Source: Mauremys mutica (taxonomy: Eukaryota; Chordata; Testudines; Geoemydidae). Taken from it: a DNA stretch of 64,000 bases. Made by a program: the position numbers and the translations under genes. Shown piece by piece: positions 46,449 through 58,247 of this stretch; position 1 is the first letter of the stretch, and the number at the start of each line of letters is the position of its first letter. Location of the stretch: positions 62,001 to 126,000 of the forward strand of contig NW_025422871.1 of assembly GCF_020497125.1 (NCBI RefSeq). The letters are read 5' to 3'. A model generated the notes under the pieces. That model worked only from the letters and a program-made list of their open reading frames with translations, was not told the DNA's origin and searched no databases.

Positions 46449-47687
46449 TCATCTGCTGTTTAATAATATTTGTTTCATTCTTTCTGAACAGTCTAGTTCT
46501 CCATGTTGGAACCACATAGGAGCCATGCTTTGAGGTGGAGCTTCTCCGGATTCAAATGGAGTGTTTGGCCCCTGTCCTGTGACAGCAGATGCGTCCGCAA
46601 GGGAAGCGTTTGTGGAGCACACACTGCTAGGCACGACAGGTAAGGGAACCAAGTCTGACTGGGCCAGGTGGGGACAATCAGAATGTGTGCTTTGTCGGTC
46701 GGTATCTTGTGAATGACTTGCGAGATTAGGGTAGGGTACCGGCGGGAATGCATACAGGAATGATGTGTTCCATGATATGAGGGAGGCATCCCCTAGTGAT
46801 TTGGGTGTTAGGCCCGGTCTGGAGCAGAAGAGTTGCCCCTTGCGGTTTGTTGCTGATGCAAATAGATCAATTGATGGGTAACCCCATTTCTGGAATATCA
46901 TTTTGAGGACACTGTCGTGTATTTCCCATTCGTGTTCCTCTGAGAAGTGTCTGCTTAGTGTATCTGCTGTTGTGTTCCGGCACCCCGGTAGGAAAGATGC
47001 CGTGATGTTTATGTTGTTGCGTATGCACCAATTCCATAATTTCAGGGCTTCTGTGCACAGAAGTGAGAGCAAGCTCCCCCTTGTTGACTGATCTAGAACA
47101 TGCTATGTTGCCGGTTAGTATGCGAACTGATTTGTTCTGTATGATTGGTAGGAAGTGGGCAGCCTGTGTTGTGTACTGCTCGGAGGTTGATGTGAAGTTG
47201 AGTTTCCATCACTGACCACTTGCCCTGTATGGTGCGGTGATCCAAATGAGTGCCCCAACCTATCAGGGATGCGTTTGTTGTGATAATGAATGATGGAGGG
47301 TCCTGTTGAAAGGGGATCCCTGTGTAGATCTTTTCTGGTTTTGTCCACCCGTATAGTGAAGTGATGGCCTTTGGGGGACAACGTCACTCTTTTGCTTAGG
47401 CTGTGTTTGCTTGACGTATACACAGTGCTCAGCCAACCCTGAAGACAGAGCATATGGAGTCCTGTGTGCCTTACGACAAATGTCATGGCCACCATATGTC
47501 CCAGGAGCTGAAGGCAAGTCCTCACTGAGGTTTGTGGACTGGTGGTGACCATTGAAATGAGTGTGTTCATTGTCACAAACCTGTGGCTTGGTAGTATTGT
47601 CTTGACCTGTAGGGAGTTGAGGTAGGCTCCAATGAACTCCAGGTGTTGTGCTGGGTTTAGAGTAGATTTCTTTGTATTTATCTGCAA
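46449..47687 (-). pseudogene. DIRS reverse transcriptase C-terminus and RNase H, broken
   Basis: Residues HLEFIGAYLNSLQ and TCLQLLGHMVAM (47687 onwards) are the conserved segments after the RT palm in DIRS/Gypsy-type enzymes. Then, in a shifted frame, TNASLIGWGTHLDH is the RNase H start, with Asn where the first catalytic Asp of TDAS is expected. Downstream (47072-46449) RNTTADTLSRHFSEEHEWE gives the ADxLSR motif that ends RNase H, followed by PSIDLFASATNRK and FCSRPGL. Stops and frameshifts lie between the pieces. The RT palm with its catalytic aspartates is not present upstream. Confidence 0.82.
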
Positions 47688-47689
47688 CC

Positions 47690-49318
47690 CTAACTTGTGG
47701 AATAGTTATATGGTTGTTTGGAAAAGAGTTTTTCGCAATTAAAGGGAAGGTCCTCCACCTTTAGCTTCAGTTTGTTCAGGATTCCCAACACCTGCTGCCA
47801 GGATGCTCTCCGCATCACCACTGCTGTGGCCATTGTTCATGCGGCTGTGTCTGCCACATCCATTGAGGCCTGTAAAGCAGTGTGGGCTATTATCTGTCTC
47901 TCGTCCATGATGGGCTTGAGCTGGGGACGTTTCTCTTCTGGAAGTTACTCTATGAATTCCTGCAGTTTGCCATAGTTATAGAAGTTATAATTTGCCAAGA
48001 GGGCGGAATAATCAGCAACCCTGAATTTGGAGTGTGGCTGAGAATATCTTATGACCAAAGAGGTCTAACCTTTTATGTTCCTTATCTTGTGGGGTTGAGC
48101 GAAAGTGGGGTTGCTTGCTGTGGAGATTGGCAGCTTCCACCACTAGGGAGTTGGGCTGTGGGAGGGAGAAAAGAAAGTCCATACCTTTAGCTGGGACGAA
48201 GTATTTTCTGTCAGCCCTTTTACTGGAAGGCAGGTGTCTGCCATATGGTCTCTGCAGGCTCCATTATGGCTTCGTTGATGGGAAGAGCAATCTTGGCTGA
48301 GGTAGATGGTTGGAGGATTTGAAGCAGCTTGTGCTGTTTCTCTTGCACCTCCTCTAGTGTGATCTCCTGGCTGGCCGCCACTATTTTGAAGAGTTCTTGA
48401 AACTGCTTCAGATCATCAGATGTTGTTGGAGTTGGTGGTATAACGGCCTCATCTGGTCAGGGGAATGAGTTATGGGCAGGTGAAGTGTCTTCCTGATCAA
48501 TCTCTGAAATTGTCTCTTTCATCCTCTATCCCCCGCTTGGGGACCTCAGATGTTTCCCTGCTTGGTGAAAGTGGAGGTGATCTAGTTTTCTGTCTGGCTG
48601 GGGCGGGGGCGGGGGAGATCTGGTGTAGTGGGATTTATATGCAGCCCATGAATCCCAGGGAGGCCACTGCATTGGGAAGGGTGGTGGTGGACAGAGCCAG
48701 GGTTGCCCATACCACTGCTGCATCTATCCAGAGTGGTGAGGCAATCTCCCATGGAGGTCTCCTCTCTGTCGGTGAGGAGTGTTGAGAGGAGAAATGGCTG
48801 CCCTGTGCATCCCCTTCCTCATCGCTGTATATGCACTGAGGGGCGGGAAATGCGGGGGGCTGCTCCATTCTTTGGCCTGGAGATTGGTCAGTGCTGAGTA
48901 GCGGCGATTGCAGTACTGAGGAGACAGCTATGTCCCTCTGGTGCAAAAATTGTGCCAGTGCTGCTGTGGCCGGTGCCATGTTCATATTGCGGTCAGCTTT
49001 CACGGAGGCAGTTGGTGCTGTTTTAGGTCTGTTAGTCGGTGCCGATGAATGAGTCGGTGCTGGTGGCAGCAGCATGGGTGTCGGAACTGCTGTTGGCACT
49101 GGGTTCTGTACTGTGATAGTCAGTGCCATGGAGGAGACATGGTGTCTTGATTCTGAGTTGGCGTATCGGGGCTCGGAAGAGGTCCACAAGGGACAGTGCC
49201 GGAGGTTCCCAGGGCCTCGTAGGTGCTCTCTCTGGATGAGCTCGGCACCCAGGGCAAAGACCTCCCCGGGGAACTCCTCTTTCTCTGTGTGTCCCGTTTC
49301 AGGGAAGTCACAGCTCAC
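47690..49318 (-). pseudogene. DIRS gag-like ORF1, broken
   Basis: The 227-codon frame (49318-48635) is Pro/Ser-rich with a QCIYSDEEGDAQ acidic patch and reads as the N-terminal half of a DIRS gag-like protein. The C-terminal half continues with stops to about 47710 and includes ALQASMDVADTAA and LPFNCEKLFSKQ, typical of DIRS ORF1 ends. It abuts the RT C-terminal piece at 47687 with almost no spacer, where about 1 kb of RT would be expected. Confidence 0.7.
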
Positions 49319-49849
49319 CTCCTCGAAGCCTTGGAAGGCTAAGCATTGCCATTGTTAGAAGTTTTGCTGCTCTGTGACTCAGCTGATGTTTTCTCCTGAG
49401 GAGGCTGGAGGGACTTTTCCATCAAAATCTTTTTAAGGAGGAGATCTGTCTCGCCATGACCTCGCCTTTAAATTGCTACAGTGAGCACATTTCTGGCAGA
49501 TATGAGTTTCCCCCAGGCAACGGACAAAAGATGCATGGCTGCCAGAGATCGGCATCGCCTCGTGGCAAGAGTCCACATCTCTTAAAAACCGGGTGAGCCC
49601 AGCATTACGTCCACTAATTTTTCCCAACTGGGAAAGGAGATGAAAAAATATATATAGAAATTGGTTAAAGGAAACTATTTCTACCGCTAAGCTAAGGAAC
49701 CAAAAACAAAAGGAAAAATGTTTTTTTTTAAATAACTGGCTAAGTAAAGTCTAATTAAAACCATCTAAGAGCTCTAACACTAAAACTAGTATGTAAACTA
49801 CTTTCTTTTCTAAAGATTTTCGAAGAGGCAGCACTGCCATTGGGCTCCG

Positions 49850-50050
49850 TCTGCAGCCAAGGACAGTTGAGAAGGAACTGAGGGGGTCGGGTCGTGTGCA
49901 CACTACATGAGGCGCCAACGACACCACAACACAGCTGCTGCGCATGCGTGCTCCGACCGAGCACTGCTACCTAAAATCTCCAATCTCCAGCGCAGGGACA
50001 CACCGACACCTCAAGTGGAGCACCCACAGGGACACTTCTCAAAGAAGAAG
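49850..50050. repeat. Right inverted terminal repeat of the DIRS-like element
   Basis: Complement of the left end. It holds 'acctaaaatctccaatctcc' and 'gtggagcacccacagggaca'. Confidence 0.8.
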
Positions 50051-50366
50051 AAAAAAGTGTTTTGCAAATAATAAAAAATCCCTTGACAGTGTCATACTTA
50101 GCTGGGAAATCTCTCAAAAACAGGACACAAACAAACGTTTTTTTAAAAAAGTGAATGAAGGCTATGACAGTCTCCTTAACTCTGCCTTCTTATTGCACAA
50201 TACACAATTCAGGACAGATAGTTGGAACCTTGATAGATAAATACAAAGGTGAGCAGGACAATGAACTACATTGTACGCGTCATCACTGGGAAAATACTTT
50301 CTGTACTTTACAGTAAGTTACCATTATGGAATAAGTACGCTCTGTAGACAGACGTGATTGTACAGT

Positions 50367-51213
50367 TGTCAGAGGGTGGCCCTTTATGGCCCTCCTGTGC
50401 AAGGTGCAGCACAACACATGCACTTTCCTCAGTTTCCCTTCTCAGGGAACTCAAGGACTCTCTTGACTCAATAATACCCCTCCTTGGGGCTGGTTTGTTA
50501 CCAAGACAGTCCAAAACAAGAGTCCTCAAACCTTTACCACCCCAGCGCAAGTAGTCATTAGAATCCCAAGACATCTCATCCCTCAATGCCCGACATACCA
50601 CATGCCAGCACCTTCTGCCACACACAGACTCTGTCAGTCCTCTTCTGTCCTTCTGCCAAGACAGCCACCTGCAGCTCTTCCAGTGCAACCCCACTCTTCC
50701 CAGCCGGAACCCCCACAGCCTCTCCGCTGGGAGGTCATCCTCACCAGGCGAGCATCCCTTGCCCCATCCCGTCCTCGCAATGTGCCCTGTCAGGTCAGCC
50801 ACTCTGCAGCTCCCTGCCTGCTTCAGCCCTTTCCCATCCCTCATCCAGCTTAGAGCCAGCAGACAACTCCATTCTCCTGCCTTCAGCCCTGGCTCAGGAA
50901 AGCCAGCCAGCAGACCCCTCTGGCGTCTGTCCTTGCCTTCAGCCTTCCCACAGAAAACACCTTCTGGCTCTGTCAGCTCTCATCTGCTCCTTCTGACTGA
51001 CCAGGCAGCTCTCCTCTGCCTTTTCCTGACTGACTCTGGCAGCCCTGACGCACCAAGTCTCTCTCTTCCTCTTCCCACACCTGGTGCCCTGATCTTTTAT
51101 AGCCCTGGGGACCACCCTGCCCTCTTAATTGGCCAGAATGGGAGCACCTGATGTGGCTCGGGGCACTGGATCTACTTATTTACGGGGGCCAGCCACCCTG
51201 TGCCAGTGTTACA
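50367..51213 (-). mobile_element. Probable solo LTR, minus strand
   Basis: The plus strand runs from TGTCAGAGGGTGG to AGTGTTACA (TG...CA). On the minus strand a TATAAAAG box lies near 51095-51105, about 110 bp from the LTR start, which fits an LTR promoter. The expected 5-bp duplication was not found, so the boundaries are tentative. No internal genes are present. Confidence 0.45.
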
Positions 51214-52227
51214 CCAATTTTATTGTATTATAATAATCTAGAACCCGTGTGAAGGCTCCAGCTATAACAACCGCCAGTGACCATTTCCTAGACACTGTAT
51301 TCTTTGGATGTATGACCCAGTTCAGGTAAATATCCATATTCGGGAAAGCACTTATGTTAAACATGGGTTTCAATGCTTTTAAATAGGGGCCTCAGATTCC
51401 AAAGCTGTTTGGAACAGGGAAGCTATTCTGTGCTTCACATGTTTCATTGTATGACGCCACACACCCATCCTGCACCATATACATGGCAGGAGCAAAACCG
51501 TAGGTCAACATTTTCAAACCGGGTTGCCGAAAGTTAGACTCCGAAGCCCATATTTCAACACCTAGATAAGCATCTTAATTTTCAAAGATGCTGAGTATCC
51601 ACTTCGAGACCAGCACTTTTGAAAATCAGACTTTATTTAGATGCCAAAATGTGGGTTTAGGAGCTTAATTTTAGGCAATTAGGTTAGAAAAATCTTTGTT
51701 TCTGGGCCTTGTTTAGCACAATGTATTTGCTCAGAACAGTGAGCCAAATTTATACAGGGCAACTACAAGACTGTCTAGGAGGAGAGATCTCCAATGCTCA
51801 GAGGCCAATGAGTCTTTCCACTAACTTCACAGAGCACCGGATAAGCCCTGTTTTCTACATTGCTTATTGGAAGCAGGAATAAGGGGGAGGATCTTGGTCC
51901 CAGGAGCATGAAGAGTAGGGGTGGACAATCAACTAGCCAACAACAGTCTGTGGGTAGAGGGAAGGGGAGTGGAAAAGAAGACTGGGGAGTAGGTTTCTCA
52001 CTCACAATCTGAGCATTGCAACTGGCCCACGGAGCTTAGGTTCTGGATTTCACCTCCCACTTTTCCATCACTAACTGCCAGCTAGTCCCAAGCCATGTCC
52101 CTTGCAATGCCCATTAAGGAATATCACCCACTGTTACAAAGTCAGCAGGACACCACCAAACATGTCTCAGGATTGTGCACGTAGACTGACTGGCACAACT
52201 CTCTCTAGTTAATACCAGTATCTCTTT
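51214..52227. other. Intergenic, one old foldback repeat
   Basis: At 51505-51700 'acattttcaaaccgggttg', 'ttttcaaagatgctgagtat' and the inverted 'cacttttgaaaatcagac' form an old sauropsid foldback repeat. Nothing else was recognised. Confidence 0.45.
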
Positions 52228-52730
52228 GGCTACATTTCCACCACGCACCACTGGGATACATGTAGCTTCACGTCACAGTGAAAAGCAGGCTGTGTCCACA
52301 CTGCCGTGTGTAGCTACATGTGTCAGTGAAAGGCTCTGGCAGAGGGGACGCAGTGGGAAAAGGCTTTGGGAGCTCCCGGTGCTGGAGTCTTTTCCTGCTG
52401 TAGGGACAGGCTCCAGCAATGGGGAGCTACCAGAGCCTTTCCCCGCTCCTAGAGTCTTTCACTGCAACAGGGAAGGGCTCCAGCAGCAGAAGGCAGAGGG
52501 AACACGACGTGGCTAAAAATAGCAGTGTAGATGGGGAGGCGGGACTTAGGCGAGTAGAGAGCATGTGTGGTATGTACTTGCACACATATCCACACCCTTC
52601 AGGCATGTCTAACTCTACTCACCTAAGCCAGGCCTCACGGTCTACATGGCTATTTACACCTGAGTTGGGAGGAGGTTTACACACACATGGACACTACATG
52701 CCACTGAAAGAAGCATGTGTAGATGTAGCC
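52228..52730. mobile_element. MITE, foldback type (503 bp)
   Basis: The left end 'ggctacatttccac' and right end read backwards 'ggctacatctacac' are inverted. The flanking triplets TTT and TTG do not quite match. The inner pair 'cgggacttaggcgagtagag' / 'ctctactcacctaagccagg' is inverted. 'tagctacatgtgtcagtg' repeats the theme of this class. No protein is encoded. Confidence 0.6.
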
Positions 52731-53206
52731 TTGGACTATGAGAGGGTTATGAAGTTCCCAGGTCAGGTGACACAGAGCTATGTCTCTTTCCCGACTGGTT
52801 GGCTTGGAGTCCTCCAGTCTGTTCACATTCTAACTGGAATGGAGAGGATACTAATAATGAGACAGGGAGCCTGTCACCTCCAGGGCAGTGAATCCAGTCC
52901 AGATGGGCGGAGTCACCATCTGGCAGTGACCCGTGTGACATTAACATGTGGCCTCAGGCTCTGAGCCTGTGTCACTGAAGTAATGGTAGCTTTGCTTCTG
53001 GCTTCCAGGGGCACAGGAGGAGACCTTAGGTTCAGTTCTTAGTGGATCCACATCCCAGACTCCATCATCGTCTGAACGCTAGCTGATAGTTGCATTAGAA
53101 AGCCATCTAGGCAGGCAAAGGTTCTTTTCTTGGATCTTTTAAGGGGTTGGAATCCACACCCAAAAAAAGGCCTATAGAACTTCTTTACATCGAACCACAT
53201 CAATAA
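52731..53206. other. Intergenic stretch, nothing recognised
   Basis: No gene or named repeat was seen. Confidence 0.4.
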
Positions 53207-53211
53207 ATGAC

Positions 53212-53905
53212 TGTGGAGGGGTGGACTCACCCTGCGGCGCCTCCTGCTGGTGACTTCCAGGAATTAGCTCATTCCAGCTCCAGAGCACCCTCTGCAGGCT
53301 GGTGATCCACCTGTCCTCTGGCCCCCCATGTCCCTCCTGGATCCAGTGCCCTGTTATCTGAGGTGCTGCCCCTTGGCAGAAACCCCTCAGTCTTAGGATC
53401 TCTCCTCCCTGGGGACCCCCACCTACTATCCCCACCTCACCTCAGTGTACGGCTACTGCCAGTCATTGTCTAGCCCCCACGCCCTGGAGCAGACTGCAGT
53501 ACCAGCCTACTCATCACTGGCAAGGTTGGGTTTGGACCTGCTGCCTTGGCCTACCCCTGGGCTGCCCTCTGCAACCCCCAGTATCCATTGGCCTTCTGCT
53601 AGGCCACAGCCTTGGGCTTTCCAGGCTAGAGCTCCCCAGCTCCTCTGCCTTTCCCCAGCCCTGCTCCCCTCTGGTACCCGGTCTCTAGCTCCCTGCAGCG
53701 AGGCCCATCTCCCTCTACAGGCAGAGAGAGACTCCTAAACTCCTGGCTCACAGCCTTTTTATACAGGCCGGCTGTGGCCTGATTGGGGCATGGCCCAGCT
53801 GCGGCCGCTTCCCAATCAGCCCAGTTTAGCAGCTCCCGGCCACAACCTTCCCCCAGGGCTGTTTTGAGCCCTTCAGGGCAGGAGCGGGGTAACCACCCTG
53901 CTACA
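53212..53905 (-). mobile_element. Solo LTR, minus strand (694 bp)
   Basis: The plus strand begins TGTGGAGGGGTGG and ends CCCTGCTACA. The flanks ATGAC (53207-53211) and GTGAC (53906-53910) match at 4 of 5. On the minus strand a TATAAAAAGG box (53764-53755) lies about 140 bp from the LTR start. The plus-strand left end ('gcggcgcctcctgctggtga') recurs inverted at 61015-61280. No internal genes are present. Confidence 0.75.
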
Positions 53906-54475
53906 GTGACAAACTTGTCATAAAATAATCCCACGTAATTTAAGAAATGCTTTCTATCCCATTCAGACTGTTTAACAGAATTAACAGCCAAATGGTTCAA
54001 ATTAAACATATGCTCTGGTAACATGAATCCTCCTACAGTGCTGTACTGTACATCTCTGCAGTGAAATGTCATTACATGCCACTGGAAGGCAGTGTCACAA
54101 ATTTGCATTATTTTTATCTTCCCTATAAATTATAACAATACTCTCCCACTCTAAAATTAAATATTTTTAATTACTACCTAGAATTTATGTTAAACTGTAG
54201 ACAGGCCCTGATGTTTTAAAGATATTCTTCCCTGGTGAAAAGGTTAACTTGTGGTAATTTCACACTCGTATAAAGCTCTCTCATTATGAGGTTTGGAAAA
54301 TTTTAATTAATAATAAACTATCACCATTTTTTAATAAATTTCATGAGGTCATTCTTTATAATCCTCCACATTTCCTTTCACTGTAAATGACTATGCACTA
54401 TAGCTGATTACAACAGGAATTAAAGTACTAAATACGGTAATAATAGCGATAAAGTTTCAGAAGGGATATTGGATG
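53906..54475. other. AT-rich intergenic stretch, nothing recognised
   Basis: No gene or repeat was seen. Confidence 0.45.
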
Positions 54476-54483
54476 TTATAGAT

Positions 54484-55319
54484 CAGGGATGGGCAAACTT
54501 TTTGGCCTGAGGGCCACCTCGGGGTTGTGCAACTGGATGGCGGGCCAGGTAGGGAAGGCTGTGCCTCCCCAGACGGCCTGCCGCCCCATCCGCCCCCTCC
54601 CACTTCACACCCCGATTGCCTCCCTCAAAACCCCTGCCCCATCCAACCCCCTCTGCTCCTTGTTCCCTGATCGCCCCCTCCCGAGACCCCTGCCCCATCC
54701 AACCCCCCTGCTCCCAGTCCCCTTACTGCCCTGACCCCTATCCACACCCCTGCCACCTGACAGCCCCGCCGGGGACACCCACCCCTGATGTAACCGCCCT
54801 CTGCTCCTCGTCCCCTGACCACCCCCTCCCGGGACCCCACACCCCTAACTGCCCCCCAGGATCCCACTTTATCCAACTCCCCTCCCCGCTCCCTGTCCCC
54901 TGACTGCCCTCCCGACCCCTATCCACACCCTCACCCCCTGACAGGCCCCCGGGATTCCCACTCCCAACCCTCCCTGTTCCCCATCCCCTGACCACCATCC
55001 CAGAACCTCCACCCCATCCAACCACTCCCTCCTCCCTGATTGCCCCCCAGGACCTCCTGCTCCCTTTCCCACCCTCCCTCCCCCTTACCAGCAGCAGGAG
55101 CTCGCAGCCGCGACACCCAGCCAGAGCCAGCTGCACTCCCCACACTGCCCAGCGGGAGCAGTGGGCCAGAGCGCGGCCCGCGAGGCGGCGTGGCTGCGGG
55201 GGAGGGGGGACAGCAGGGGAGGGACCAGGGACTAGACTCCCTGGCTGGGAGCTCAGGGGTCGGCCAGGACGGTCCTGCAGGCCGGATATGGCCCGCAGGC
55301 CATAGTTTGCCCACGTCTG
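54484..55319. mobile_element. Non-autonomous hAT element (836 bp)
   Basis: The ends CAGGGATGGGCAAACT and AGTTTGCCCACGTCTG are inverted with few mismatches. A perfect 8-bp duplication, TTATAGAT, flanks it (54476-54483 and 55320-55327). The interior (54560-55080) is a C-rich array of words such as 'ccctgccccatccaaccccc', which yields overlapping proline/glycine frames that are not genes. Confidence 0.93.
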
Positions 55320-55377
55320 TTATAGATACTAGCTTCAGTGTCTAAGATAATCTCTATTAGAGACCAGGATGAGACCT

Positions 55378-55526
55378 AGTGTGGGGGGCAGATTATCCCA
55401 CATCTGCCCACTGCAGGGTTCTTACACATTCCTCTGAAGCAGCCGGTGCTGGCTACTGCCAGAAACAGGCTACTGGGTTAGACGGAGCTTGGGGCTGAGC
55501 CACCCTGGCAATTCCTATATTCCTGT
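55378..55526 (+). repeat. CR1-type LINE 3' fragment
   Basis: 'gtggggggcagattatccca', 'gcagggttcttacacattcc', 'tctgaagcagccggtgctgg' and a tail 'attcctatattcctg' in plus orientation. Sister copy at 43085. Confidence 0.65.
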
Positions 55527-56030
55527 GTACCGATGTCCTCCAACAACAGGGGCCTGCTTCCCATGAAAAGCAGCCTCTGCAGCTGCTAATCTCTATCTCT
55601 GAACCCTAAGGGCAAAGGTTGCCCATGTGGGAAACAGAGCTTTCTTAGGGGACAGTCTGGGCCTGTGGAACAAACTCCTCCAGGAACCAAGGATCATCAC
55701 AAACCTCATCATCCCCCACTCCAAGTGCGAGGCTCATTTCTTTCACCTTGCCGTCCCCAACATAAATACACAGCAACCCGTGTCTATTAAAAATAATAAT
55801 CACCATCCTAGTGAAAAACAGCCCCACCAAAACACAGGACACTCCACTGCACACACCTCTCACCCTGGATTGGGATGGGAGAACACGCGTGACAGATATT
55901 AGTCGTTTCGCTTAACGCACTGCTGGAAGGCGCTCAAGAGACTACCGTGATGGGTGCGGTGTAAGAACCTACACAGAACAGAACAAGCCAGATAGGTCCC
56001 ACAGAATCCTGATGCCCTTGCCAGCGACTG
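55527..56030. other. Intergenic stretch, nothing recognised
   Basis: No gene was seen. Confidence 0.4.
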
Positions 56031-56034
56031 CATA

Positions 56035-56145
56035 ATGCCTCTTTGATTGTGAGCTCTCTGGGGCAGAGACTCTCTTTGTTACCTGCCTGTACAGCACCTG
56101 CTCTCTGACTGGGGCCTCCGGTGCTACCGCAGAACAAATAATAAG
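56035..56145 (+). repeat. Old LINE L3/CR1-type tail
   Basis: 'tttgattgtgagctctctgg', 'ggcagagactctctttgtta', 'tacagcacctgc' and 'aacaaataataa' follow the tail of an ancient amniote LINE (L3-like). A second tail is at 62200-62280. Confidence 0.6.
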
Positions 56146-57794
56146 GGGCTAGATTGTTCCTTTAGGCACTGCCCTGTGCAGGGAGTGATGCATAAGTGGC
56201 GCCACCCCAGGAGCAGCTCTGGGAGGAGGTGTGACTCACAGACACCTCTCTGAGTTACAGTCCCCCTGCTCAGGGGTGGGGGGGAGCAAATTACTGTGCT
56301 CCTGCCCTGGCTGGCTCAGAGGCTGTAATTAGCAGGCGGGGAGTGGAGCCAAGGCATCTCCCCCAATCCCTGCCCGCCCGGGCCCAAGCTCCAGGTAGCT
56401 CACGCAGGAGGATAAGGAGGGGCCTTACTGTCTCACATGGACTATGCACTCCATGCAGAACAGAGTCACAGAGGTGACCCAATATGGCTGCCTGGAGCTA
56501 CCCTTTCCTAGCGGGGGAGTCACAGAGATTGCCTACCCCATTTTCAGTACATGGGAGCCAAAGGACTCCACTGAGCATGTCAGAGTGCTCCAGGTCCTAA
56601 CACCAGGGTGAGTTCTTTGCTGACTGATGCCCATCAGCCGAGGAAGAATTTTAAAGGGGCTGGAGCACCGAACAGCTCCGTTTCGGGCTCAGCCAGGGGC
56701 TGTGGAGCGTCTGGAACTACTGAGCCTGAGGAGGACTATAACCATCCCCAAAATCTGCAGTTGGAGCAAAAAGCCCCTACAGCAGGATTTCAGTCCTGGG
56801 GGGGGAGGGGGAGCCCACTGCAATGGGCCAGGGATCAGAGCGCTCCTTCCAAGCGGCTGGCAAGTAGGGGGCAGTCCCACGCACACACTGCCCACAGAGG
56901 CAGGGCAGAGCCTTAAGCTGTAACACTTGCTTTTATACATAGAGCTGCTCCTCTCAGGCAGACTGGCTGTCACTCAGGGCCCTGTCCCATAGGCTGAGCA
57001 GCCTCCAGGACAAGCAGGGGCAGTAAGAATCGACTTAGATCAAATATACTGACAATAACCTGTGGCCTAGGTTCTCCTTTCTCTGCTTCCTTTTCTCTGT
57101 TCTTCCCCCTCTCTTCTCCCTTCACATCCAAACCATCCTCTCTCTTTATCGCTTCCCTGCTCTCTCTCACCCAACACCGGGGACCATGGGACTTATCTGT
57201 CTGCTGATTCTGGAGCCGGGGATTGATCCGCCCCCTTCATTCGACTCCCTATAACTAGACCCCACTGCATGGAAGGGCTGGTGCTCTTTGGTGGGCGCTG
57301 GAAGAAGCAACGTTTCTTCTGGCGGGGGTAAGCAAGAGTCGTTGGAGCACTCCTCTGCGGTTAGCACAGAGCAAGCTACGCTCTGGCTGGTCACTGAGTT
57401 GGCAGTATCGCTGGTATGCACAGCTGGCAAAAGGCACTGGCAGAGCACTTCAGGGAGCCCAGCTCAATTTAGGCCCTCGCTGATTATATGGCAAGGCATG
57501 CGGGTGGCTGTCCAAGTCTCTGAAGCCAGTAGAACTGCGACACTTTGCAACCACAGGAGCCTGATTTTGGAAGAATAAATTAAGCCAAAATTTGGGATTA
57601 TTGCCTAATATTTTGGAAGACAAAAAAGCTTCAGTATTTGCTTTCATGAGTAGGAAAAACAAGAGTTTCTTATAGTTTATGAAGTTATTATTTGATTCAA
57701 ATCAGTGGGGGCTAAGTGCTTTTCTCAGGTCTTTCTGGTCTCTGCATATCTGCTGGCCAGTAGATCTCATACTGAACTCTCTTCTCCCACCCTA
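56146..57794. other. Intergenic, unclassified repeat at its start
   Basis: 'ggctagattgttcctttagg' to 'gttacagtccccctgctcag' (56148-56275) resembles a dispersed turtle repeat I cannot classify. No gene was seen. The open frame at 56608-56916 has no domain. Confidence 0.4.
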
Positions 57795-57905
57795 GGATCT
57801 GTCTACACTGCAATCAGGACAGCACGTGTAGAGGTATTGGAGCAAGCTTGCTAGAGTGGTTTAGCCACGGCGGCCCAGGCTAGCTGCCAGAGTAGCTAGG
57901 GTCCT
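57795..57905. mobile_element. MITE fragment, one end
   Basis: 'ggatctgtctacactgcaat' followed by 'ggtttagccacggcggccca' has one terminal word of the 'ggtctgtctacactg' class. The other end is missing. Confidence 0.45.
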
Positions 57906-58247
57906 GGGCAGGATCGTCATCAGGTGGCGAGACAGTCCCACCGCCTGCGCCTCTGTCAGACCCCCGGCGACATGGCAGCATAGGGCTAGAAGCAGGCCAC
58001 GTCTGCAACCACTTGATGCTGACTCAGCCATCTCTGTGCCAGATCATTTCATCTGCAACGTGTAATGCTCTGTGCCAGGGGCTGACAAAAACCAAACATG
58101 CAAACCAGACAAACAAAATGCAACAAGAACGGCACCGTCAGCCTAGGTGGGAGGGAAGGAAAAGGCATTAGCAGCAAAATGTTCCCAGGGAGAGTGCAAC
58201 ACTGGAATACACCCCATCCAGCTTCTGTTTTAATACAGGAACAGTAC

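Larger units (their letters stand above)
45090..50050 (-). mobile_element. DIRS-like retroelement, decayed, minus strand (about 5 kb)
   Basis: The ends are long inverted repeats of about 200 bp (45094-45290 and 49850-50050) sharing 'tgtccctgtgggtgctccac' and 'ggagattggagattttaggt'. Minus-strand remnants of a gag-like protein, RT thumb/RNase H and a tyrosine recombinase lie between them in DIRS order. No target duplication was seen, as expected for recombinase-mediated insertion. Several stops and frameshifts make it inactive. Confidence 0.85.

Noticed and set aside
50586..51151. Overlapping 136- and 130-codon frames
   Set aside because: They fall within a probable solo LTR, are Pro/Ser-rich and have no domain.
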